A program made the position numbers and the translations under genes. A model generated the notes under the pieces. It was not told the DNA's origin, did not search any database, and worked only from the letters and a program-made list of their open reading frames with translations. From Hyphomicrobiales bacterium (GTDB taxonomy: Bacteria > Pseudomonadota > Alphaproteobacteria > Rhizobiales > Hyphomicrobiaceae), in contig JAFKKW010000153.1 in the NCBI GenBank assembly GCA_017304275.1, positions 1-5,545 on the forward strand: a stretch of DNA of 5,545 bases. The letters run 5' to 3'. Shown here piece by piece: positions 1 to 4,420 of this stretch (position 1 is its first letter; the number at the start of each line of letters is the position of its first letter).

Positions 1-212
1 AGAGCCACGACAAGATCGTTGGCCCAGGGATCCATGGCGTATTCGAGCACGGCGACATCGATCCGCTTGGCGCTGGCAAGCCGGATGGCCATCGCCGGAG
101 ATCGCACGACATGAACCCGTAGCCCCAACGGAACCAAGCGCTGCCTGAGCTCGGGCGCGAAAGTGTCCGAGCAGTCCACGATGAGCACGGATACGTCTTT
201 GAATGGCGTCAT
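1..212 (-). CDS. Receiver-like (response regulator) protein, N-terminal 70 residues, cut by window edge
   Basis: Reading the minus strand from the ATG at 212 gives about 70 codons that run off the left edge. The segment has the alternating beta/alpha look of a CheY-type receiver domain: a first hydrophobic strand VSVLIVDCSD (residues 7-16), a helix, a second strand around LRVHVV (31-36), and a third strand DVAVLEYAMD (52-61). In canonical receivers the third strand ends in the phospho-accepting Asp (LLDxxMP). Here that position is Glu57, and only one acidic residue of the usual Asp pair after strand one is in place (Asp13, then Cys14). This suggests a pseudo-receiver that is not phosphorylated in the standard way, or a phosphomimetic one. 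The start is supported by a GAGG-type ribosome binding site about 10 bases upstream. Any output domain lies outside the window. The receiver assignment rests on fold-like pattern, not on a search. Confidence 0.7.
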   Translation of the reverse strand, partial: MTPFKDVSVLIVDCSDTFAPELRQRLVPLGLRVHVVRSPAMAIRLASAKRIDVAVLEYAMDPWANDLVVA

Positions 213-397
213 GAGTGGGTACCTCGCGGCACGATGCGGTCGTGCATCCGCTTGGAGCAAGGCTCGACGTGAGCCCGCAGTCCCAGTCAGTGCGCATTCG
301 CGATGGGGAGACGCGAACGCTGATACGAAACTCTCTTCACACCCCGCGTCACTCAAGACCAACCCGGCCCATCGGGCAAGCCGAAATTCTCCTGCCG

Positions 398-426
398 GGT
401 GAGCGTGTTGCGATGCAACACTCACC
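398..426. repeat. Strong inverted repeat (possible operator or RNA hairpin)
   Basis: The arms GTGTTGC (405-411) and GCAACAC (415-421) are perfectly complementary around a 3-base centre. After a 2-base bulge on the left, GGTGA (398-402) pairs with TCACC (422-426). This makes a 12-pair interrupted stem. No T-run follows on either strand, so a rho-independent terminator is unlikely. The dyad could be a regulator operator or a structured piece of a transcript leader. Confidence 0.6.
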
Positions 427-464
427 GCAGGCCGCAGATCGGCGCAAACCGGAGCAGCGGCGTC

Positions 465-482
465 GCGCATATTGCAATGCGC
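465..482. repeat. Inverted repeat GCGCAT-N6-ATGCGC
   Basis: Six-base perfect arms flank a 6-base centre. The sequence ATTGCAAT at 471-478 is itself a palindrome that overlaps the right arm. Its place in the divergent intergenic region fits an operator, but the arms are short and no regulator can be named. Confidence 0.4.
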
Positions 483-488
483 CAAGAA

Positions 489-531
489 GGGCGGAGAGCC
501 GCCCCGGTTGCCAAGTTCGGCGTTTTTCTTT
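489..531 (+). terminator. Possible terminator-like element: GC stem, weak second stem and T-tract
   Basis: GGGCGG (489-494) pairs with CCGCCC (499-504) around an AGAG loop. About 18 bases later, after a short alternative pairing that ends in CGGCG (518-522), comes the T-rich run 523-531 (TTTTTCTTT). The layout recalls a rho-independent terminator on the plus strand. The stem directly before the T-run is only 4-5 pairs, and no plus-strand gene precedes it, so it would have to end an unannotated small transcript or act as an attenuator in a long leader. Weak call. Confidence 0.2.
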
Positions 532-778
532 GGTCCAGCCCCGGGAAAATCGCGGGCGGCGGGAATAAAATCGTTCCGCTCTGAGCGCTTAGCTACCGAT
601 CTTTCGACACATTCTGCGAAATACTTGGCGGCGGCCTGTGAAGCCAGCAAGCGCTCGGGGGAGCCTTCAGCCCATGGTTTGACGACGCGAGGAGATCGTG
701 CACGGCGCATGGGCGCCGTTCATGACACGCGCCGGAGCCCCCGGGGACCAACAGTGTTCAATGCGTATGGATCCTGCG

Positions 779-1168
779 ATGAGCGAAACCTCCAAGCTGC
801 CCCCGCTTTCAATCCCTCGCAAAGCCGTTGTCGAAGGCACCATCCGGTATGAAGGCGCCGTCGTTCTGGAAGGAACGGTGCTTGGCGAGGTCTACTGCGC
901 GACCGTGTTGATCACCGAGCGCGGCGCGGTCGATGGCACGATCTGCGCGCACGCGGCGACCATCATGGGTGAGGCGTCCGGGGCCATCTACGCCGAGCAG
1001 GTCACGTTGAAGACGGCATGCTCCGTGACCGCCGACATCTTTCACAAGCATCTCTCCTTGGAGAACGGCTGCTTCTTCGAGGGCAAGTCGCGGCGCGTGG
1101 CCAACCCGTTGACGCTGGCGGAATTGGCCGACCGGGACCGCTACACGTCTGAGGAACTCGTCCGCTAG
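779..1168 (+). CDS. Bactofilin (polymer-forming cytoskeletal protein)
   Basis: Bactofilins (DUF583/COG1664) polymerise into filaments through a right-handed beta-helix core and scaffold cell-wall or appendage machinery at the inner membrane. The protein of about 129 residues shows the family's repeated short strands ending in small or Gly residues: VVEGTI, VVLEGTVLGEV, LITERGAVDGTI, TIMGEASGAI, VTLKTACSVTADI and LSLENGCFFEGKSRR. The final EGKSRR matches the usual end of the core (EGxxxR), and the flanking tails are short, as in the family. The start is uncertain. The frame is open from a GTG at 698, but those codons look non-coding. I prefer ATG 779 (GGA seven bases upstream); ATGs at 761 and 767 are also possible. 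A membrane-protein gene begins 20 bases after the stop, which implies co-transcription. Family identity is secure; the specific role is unknown. Confidence 0.9.
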   Translation: MSETSKLPPLSIPRKAVVEGTIRYEGAVVLEGTVLGEVYCATVLITERGAVDGTICAHAATIMGEASGAIYAEQVTLKTACSVTADIFHKHLSLENGCFFEGKSRRVANPLTLAELADRDRYTSEELVR

Positions 1169-1177
1169 CTGCGTGAG

Positions 1178-1183
1178 AGGAGG
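1178..1183 (+). promoter_or_regulatory. Consensus ribosome binding site
   Basis: AGGAGG stands five bases before the ATG at 1189, in the short gap after the bactofilin stop. It fixes the start of the membrane-protein gene and suggests efficient translation of the second gene in the unit. Confidence 0.8.
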
Positions 1184-1188
1184 CCGAC

Positions 1189-1998
1189 ATGACGCTCGAT
1201 CAGCATCTGCAGTATTGGAACGAGAACCGATACGACGATGATTATCGCGGCTTCGATCCTCCCATGCTCAACGTCGAGCCGGACGAGCGCGTCGGCCCGC
1301 CGTTGCCGAACCGCAGGAAGGCCCGGCTGAGACGAATGGTCATGGCGCTCATTCTGGGCGGCGGCGCCTGGGCTACGATTGCGAGCTTTGGATGGGACAG
1401 CGTGCTCACGACCGCGAAGTCCCTCGCCGAGGTCGCGGTCACGAACGCGCAGGACATCGCCGCGCGCGTATATCAGGACCGCGAATCCGCATCCGCGACG
1501 GCAACCGGCGCGCTTGCATCCGCAAACCCGGCCGCGGCTGAGATCCAGCAGCCGGAGGTTCTTCCGGAGCTTACGCCGACGCAGGACGAGCAGGCTGCTC
1601 CGACCACCGAGCCGCAGTCGACGGAAGCAATGGGCGAGGCCTACGCCGAACAGGCGGCGCCCGCCGAGGACGACAAGGCCACCGCCCCGAAGCGCAAGAG
1701 CGCCATTGCAGCTGGCCTCGGCCCCGATCTGCCCAACGTTCTGTTGACGCGCCTCAGCAAGGCCGATCTCGAGAACGCCGCTTACGCCATCAAGACGGCG
1801 CTCGCCAAAACGCCGGACGACGCATCGTTCGCTTGGCCGCCGAAGCCGTCGCGCCAGCAGGCTCTGTTCGAGATCCGCTTCGTCGAGGGCGCCGCCCACG
1901 GATGCCGCAGGTACATCGTCACCGTCACCAAGGACCGCTGGTCCTCGACCTCCGCCGCACTCGAGCGATGCGGCGCCATGCATGCGCGCGCGAGCTGA
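1189..1998 (+). CDS. Single-pass membrane protein of unknown function with two-cysteine C-terminal domain
   Basis: I do not recognise a named family across the whole protein (269 residues). The N-terminal 48 residues are hydrophilic and end in a basic patch (RRKARLRR, 42-49). One membrane segment follows (about 50-68), then a long Ala/Pro/Glu-rich linker (about 95-175) and a folded-looking C-terminal part (about 180-265). By the positive-inside rule the N-terminus is cytoplasmic and the C-terminus periplasmic. The only two cysteines are Cys239 and Cys261, in GCRRYIVTV and LERCG, and could form a disulfide. Their spacing and surroundings recall the C-terminal part of the RT0821/Lpp0805 and 17 kDa surface-antigen proteins (CREY...TAC); this is inference from memory. 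The gene follows the bactofilin by 20 bases and has a consensus ribosome binding site, so it may anchor or recruit bactofilin filaments through its cytoplasmic tail. Confidence 0.85.
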   Translation: MTLDQHLQYWNENRYDDDYRGFDPPMLNVEPDERVGPPLPNRRKARLRRMVMALILGGGAWATIASFGWDSVLTTAKSLAEVAVTNAQDIAARVYQDRESASATATGALASANPAAAEIQQPEVLPELTPTQDEQAAPTTEPQSTEAMGEAYAEQAAPAEDDKATAPKRKSAIAAGLGPDLPNVLLTRLSKADLENAAYAIKTALAKTPDDASFAWPPKPSRQQALFEIRFVEGAAHGCRRYIVTVTKDRWSSTSAALERCGAMHARAS

Positions 1999-2023
1999 CC
2001 TCACTGGGATGAGAGGCGAGACC

Positions 2024-2060
2024 CGCGCCGCTGGCTGCGCGCAAACGGTTGCGCGGCGCG
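2024..2060. repeat. GC-rich inverted repeat after the bactofilin unit
   Basis: CGCGCAA (2038-2044) pairs with TTGCGCG (2049-2055) around an ACGG loop. As an alternative, CGCGCCGC (2024-2031) pairs with GCGGCGCG (2053-2060). The position just after the stop at 1998 suits a transcription end, but only two T bases follow, so it is at best a weak or factor-assisted terminator. Confidence 0.4.
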
Positions 2061-2118
2061 TTGGTCAACAGACGCGACCATGCGGAAAGCGAAAACAAAT
2101 GGATCTCGTCAATTTCTA

Positions 2119-2149
2119 CTTGATGCGGCTCGTCGGCCCGCCATATAGA
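2119..2149 (+). promoter_or_regulatory. Candidate promoter for the SET-domain gene (housekeeping or heat-shock type)
   Basis: TTGATG (2120-2125) and TATAGA (2144-2149) are 18 bases apart and could serve the housekeeping sigma factor. The same stretch also reads CTTGAT (2119-2124), then CCGCCATAT (2138-2146), which resembles the RpoH pattern CTTGAA...CCCCATNT. Transcription would start near 2156, giving a leader of about 30 bases. This is called from sequence likeness only. Confidence 0.4.
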
Positions 2150-2167
2150 CCCCCGGATTGACGCAAC

Positions 2168-2184
2168 GAAGGATGTTATCCTTC
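2168..2184 (+). promoter_or_regulatory. Perfect 7-bp hairpin just before the SET gene start
   Basis: GAAGGAT (2168-2174) and ATCCTTC (2178-2184) are exact reverse complements around GTT. The hairpin ends four bases before the ATG at 2189. The only ribosome-binding-like sequence, GAAGGA, lies inside the left arm and about 15 bases from the start, which is too far for normal use. A control on translation, or a DNA operator, is possible. Confidence 0.5.
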
Positions 2185-2188
2185 CCCG

Positions 2189-2614
2189 ATGAAGCGACGC
2201 TTCACGCCTGAACCCTTCCGCCTTACGGTCCGTCGGTCGCACAGCGGCAGGGGTCTTTTCACGCAAGACCGCATACCCAGGGGGTCATGCGTCATCGAAT
2301 ACCTCGGACGCCCCGCCACAGCCAGGCAGATGAAGGAGAATCGCGGCAAGTACCTCTTCTGGACCAGCGACACGAGCATGATCGACGGGAACATACCCGC
2401 CAATACCGCCCGCTTCATCAACCATTCCTGCGCGCCGAATTGCGCGATCGAGATCCGCAAGCGTCGCGTATATGTCTTCGCGCTCCGCAACATCCGGGCC
2501 GGCGAAGAGCTTTCTTACGATTACGGCCAGGAATATTTCGAGATGCACCTGGCAGGGCGCTGCCGCTGCGCAAGGTGTTCTGAGAAGGGATTGTCCGCAG
2601 AGCGCGCGAGGTGA
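2189..2614 (+). CDS. Small SET-domain protein lysine methyltransferase
   Basis: SET enzymes transfer a methyl group from S-adenosylmethionine to lysine side chains of proteins. This 141-residue protein is almost only the SET domain, in the right order: SGRGLF (19-24), the cofactor-binding start; GSCVIEYLG (32-40); the knot motif ARFINHSCAPNC (74-85), which binds cofactor; and GEELSYDYG (105-113) with the likely catalytic Tyr112. A CxCxxC cluster (Cys125, Cys127, Cys130) forms a post-SET zinc site, probably together with Cys81. All key residues are present, so activity is expected. The ATG at 2189 is the only usable start before the first motif, since a stop at 2159-2161 closes the frame and no alternative start codon lies between. 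It has its own upstream gap and converges on ccmE, so it is probably monocistronic. Substrate unknown; bacterial relatives modify histone-like or ribosomal proteins, or host histones in pathogens. Confidence 0.93.
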   Translation: MKRRFTPEPFRLTVRRSHSGRGLFTQDRIPRGSCVIEYLGRPATARQMKENRGKYLFWTSDTSMIDGNIPANTARFINHSCAPNCAIEIRKRRVYVFALRNIRAGEELSYDYGQEYFEMHLAGRCRCARCSEKGLSAERAR

Positions 2615-2628
2615 TCGGCGCGCGCCGA
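2615..2628. repeat. Perfect 14-bp palindrome between convergent genes
   Basis: TCGGCGCGCGCCGA starts directly after the SET stop codon and reads the same on both strands. It lies in the 57-base gap between the convergent SET and ccmE genes. As RNA it would give a 5-pair stem with a GCGC loop. With no T-run on either side it could be only a weak bidirectional terminator. Confidence 0.4.
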
Positions 2629-2671
2629 AATCTGCGCCGCAGTTCGAGGCCGCATGGCACGATCTCTCCTG

Positions 2672-3103
2672 CTACGGGCCCTTCGAGCGGTAGGCATCCA
2701 GCGCGGCGGCAGCCTCGCGCGGCATGTAGTTCTCATCGTGCTTGGCGAGAACCGTGGTCGCGTTGAAGACCTTCTCGTCGAGCGAGCCTTCGGCGACCAC
2801 CCCCTGCTCCTCGCGGAAAAGATCGGGGAGGATGCCGGTGTAACGGACCGGAAGGGTGCGGTTTCCGTCTGTGACACGGAACATGACCTCGAGTCCATCC
2901 GGCCGGCGATCGATGCTTCCCTTCTCGACCAGCCCGCCGATGCGCACGTGCGTTCCGCTCGCCACCTTGCCCGTCATCAGCTCGGTCGGAGTGCGGAAGA
3001 ATACGACGTTGTCACGCATTGCGCCGAGCAGCAGAAGAGCCGCCCCGGTCAATAGCCCGACCGAGAGGGCGACGAGGGCGCCACGCTTCGATTTTCTGGT
3101 CAT
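2672..3103 (-). CDS. ccmE: Cytochrome c maturation haem chaperone CcmE
   Basis: CcmE takes haem from the CcmABCD complex in the periplasm, holds it covalently through a histidine, and passes it to the CcmF/H ligase for attachment to apocytochrome c. The protein starts with a basic end and one membrane anchor (ALVALSVGLLTGAALLLL), followed by the OB-fold domain with LVEKGSI, FRVTDG and the strand PVRYTGILPDLFREEQGVV. The haem site VLAKHDENYMP is intact, with the covalent His and the axial Tyr four residues later; this is the normal His type, not the Cys variant. Length is normal. Two ATGs compete: at 3109 the AGGGGG motif touches the start codon, whereas at 3103 it lies six bases away, so I chose 3103 (143 residues, MTRKSKR...). 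It follows hemA by 27 bases. ccmF, the usual next gene, is absent. Confidence 0.95.
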   Translation of the reverse strand: MTRKSKRGALVALSVGLLTGAALLLLGAMRDNVVFFRTPTELMTGKVASGTHVRIGGLVEKGSIDRRPDGLEVMFRVTDGNRTLPVRYTGILPDLFREEQGVVAEGSLDEKVFNATTVLAKHDENYMPREAAAALDAYRSKGP

Positions 3104-3109
3104 CGCCAT

Positions 3110-3115
3110 CCCCCT
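3110..3115 (-). promoter_or_regulatory. Ribosome binding site that decides the ccmE start
   Basis: On the minus strand AGGGGG abuts the ATG at 3109 and lies six bases before the ATG at 3103. Normal spacing favours the second ATG as the true start of ccmE. Confidence 0.6.
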
Positions 3116-3130
3116 GTGTGCTCGGCCGAC

Positions 3131-4411
3131 TCAGACGGGAACGGAACGCCACGACTGCTCCAGCGCCACGACGAGCGTGTCGACCATGGCATCCGTGTGC
3201 TGCGGCGCCGGCGTGATGCGAAGCCGCTCCGTCCCCTTGGGAACGGTTGGATAGTTGATCGGCTGAACATAGATGCCGTGCGCGTTGAGCAGCGTGTCCG
3301 AGAGCGCCTTGCACCGGACGGGATCGGAGACGAGAACGGGCACGATGTGGCTTGGGCCCGCGATCACGGGAAGCGCCGCATGCGCGAGCCGCTGTTTTAC
3401 CGCCGCCACGCGATCGCGATGCGCCTCCCGCTCCGCGTTGGAGGCCTTGAGGTGGCGGATCGAGGCCAGCGCGCCGGCCACGATCACGGGCGAGAGCGAG
3501 GTCGTGAAGATGAACCCGGGCGCGAATGAGCGCACGGCGTCGCAGATCGTCCGCGACGCTGCGATGTAGCCGCCCATCACGCCGAATCCCTTGGCCAACG
3601 TGCCGTTGATGATGTCGACCCGCCCCATCACGCCGTCGCGTTCGGCAATGCCGCCGCCGCGCGGGCCGTAGAGACCGACCGCGTGCACCTCGTCGAGGTA
3701 GGTGAGCGCGTTGTAGCGGTGGGCGAGATCGCAGATGGCACCGATCGGCGCCATGTTCCCGTCCATCGAGTAGACGCTCTCGAAGGCGATGATCTTGGGC
3801 GTCCTCAGCGGCAGCGACGCAAGCTTCTGCTCCAGATCCGCGAGATCGTTGTGGCGGAAGATGATCTTCGCACCGCGCCCGTTGCGGATGCCGGCGATCA
3901 TGGAGGCGTGGTTTTTCTCGTCGGAAAGGATCACGCATCCGGGCAGGAGTTGTGCGAGCGTCGAAAGCGCGGCCTCGTTGGCCACGAACGCGGACGAGAA
4001 GACCAGGGCCGCCTCCTTGCCATGCAGGTCTGCCAGCTCCGCCTCCAGAGCGACATGATAGTGGGTCGTGCCGGAGATGTTTCGTGTCCCGCCCGAGCCG
4101 GCCCCGACGCGCTCGATGGCCTCGTGCATGGCGGCGCGCACCTTGGGATGCTGCCCCATGCCGAGATAGTCGTTGGAGCACCAGACGGTGATTTTAGCTT
4201 CGCCTGAGGGCGTTCTGGCTTGGGTGTACGGAAACGCCCCGGCGCAGCGCGCATTCTCGAGAAAATACCGGTAGCGGCCCTCCTGCTTCAGCTCCTCGAG
4301 CTGAAACTCCAGCACCGTCGCGTAATCCAGCGGAGACCGGCTCCATTTGCAGGGAGCGTCCTCGGGGGCCGCCATCGGGTTGGTCTGGCTGAGCGCTTCA
4401 CGCATTGTCAT
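3131..4411 (-). CDS. hemA: 5-Aminolevulinate synthase (ALAS, Shemin pathway)
   Basis: This cytoplasmic PLP enzyme condenses glycine with succinyl-CoA to 5-aminolevulinate, CO2 and CoA, the first committed step of haem synthesis in alphaproteobacteria. Family blocks, numbered from the upstream GTG at 4420: EGRYRYF (47-53), WCSNDYLGMGQHP (80-92), GSGGTRNISGTT (108-119), His171 in DEKNHASM, SVYSMDG (215-221), Asp243 and His246 in YLDEVHAVG, the PLP lysine Lys277 in NGTLAKGFGVMGGYIA, and the C-terminal Arg401 in GTERLRITP. These match ALAS rather than its relatives KBL, BioF or serine palmitoyltransferase. Relative to Rhodobacter ALAS it has about 29 extra N-terminal residues. TAGGTG, which includes the ccmI stop codon, lies six bases before the ATG at 4411, so I prefer that start (426 residues); the GTG at 4420 directly abuts the ccmI stop. 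Its place between ccmI and ccmE ties haem supply to cytochrome c assembly. It may be the only ALAS or a second isozyme. Confidence 0.96.
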   Translation of the reverse strand: MTMREALSQTNPMAAPEDAPCKWSRSPLDYATVLEFQLEELKQEGRYRYFLENARCAGAFPYTQARTPSGEAKITVWCSNDYLGMGQHPKVRAAMHEAIERVGAGSGGTRNISGTTHYHVALEAELADLHGKEAALVFSSAFVANEAALSTLAQLLPGCVILSDEKNHASMIAGIRNGRGAKIIFRHNDLADLEQKLASLPLRTPKIIAFESVYSMDGNMAPIGAICDLAHRYNALTYLDEVHAVGLYGPRGGGIAERDGVMGRVDIINGTLAKGFGVMGGYIAASRTICDAVRSFAPGFIFTTSLSPVIVAGALASIRHLKASNAEREAHRDRVAAVKQRLAHAALPVIAGPSHIVPVLVSDPVRCKALSDTLLNAHGIYVQPINYPTVPKGTERLRITPAPQHTDAMVDTLVVALEQSWRSVPV

Positions 4412-4420
4412 TTCGGGCAC

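Larger units (their letters stand above)
213..778. other. Divergent intergenic region with several inverted repeats
   Basis: This stretch of roughly 560 bases separates the minus-strand receiver-like gene from the plus-strand bactofilin, so promoters for both directions should lie here. Open frames cross it, but their translations are rich in Arg, Pro and Ala, have no recognisable domain and overlap one another. I regard them as chance frames of GC-rich DNA. Visible structure: a strong dyad at 398-426, a dyad at 465-482, a GC stem at 489-504 and a T-rich tract at 523-531. A TAAAAT hexamer at 566-571 could be a -10 element for the bactofilin transcript, but no good -35 partner sits 16-18 bases upstream. 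I see no tRNA and no familiar riboswitch. Confidence 0.6.

Noticed and set aside
215..568. Plus-strand frame of 117 codons in the divergent intergenic region
   Set aside because: The composition is Arg/Pro/Gln-rich without a domain, it overlaps other frames of like quality, it crosses the inverted repeats, and there is no convincing start signal.
698..778. N-terminal extension of the bactofilin to the GTG at 698
   Set aside because: AGGAG lies only three bases before this GTG, and the 27 added residues do not resemble a bactofilin tail. Downstream ATGs give the usual short N-terminus.
1165..2004. Minus-strand frame of 279 codons opposite the membrane-protein gene
   Set aside because: It mirrors the plus-strand gene, is Arg/Gly/Leu-rich and lacks a domain. 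The plus-strand gene has a consensus ribosome binding site, a membrane helix and an operon context.
2615..2628. Palindrome as a strong bidirectional terminator
   Set aside because: There is no T-run on either strand after the stem, and the hairpin would have only five pairs. It is kept only as a repeat.
3012..4181. Long minus-strand frame of 389 codons inside the hemA region
   Set aside because: It lies in another frame over the well-conserved ALAS gene, its translation is dominated by Arg, Gly, Ala and His with no domain, and such shadows are common in GC-rich DNA.
3683..4207. Plus-strand frame of 174 codons antisense to hemA
   Set aside because: It is the antisense shadow of conserved ALAS codons, with no ribosome binding site and no recognisable domain.
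3131..4411. Alternative identity as KBL, BioF or serine palmitoyltransferase
   Set aside because: These share the fold and the PLP lysine, but blocks such as WCSNDYLGMGQHP, SVYSMDG, NGTLAKGFGVMGGYIA and GTERLRITP match ALAS along the whole length.
4320..4420. Haem regulatory (CP) motif in the ALAS N-terminal extension
   Set aside because: The cysteine there is followed by Lys, not Pro, and no other CP dipeptide occurs in the extension.
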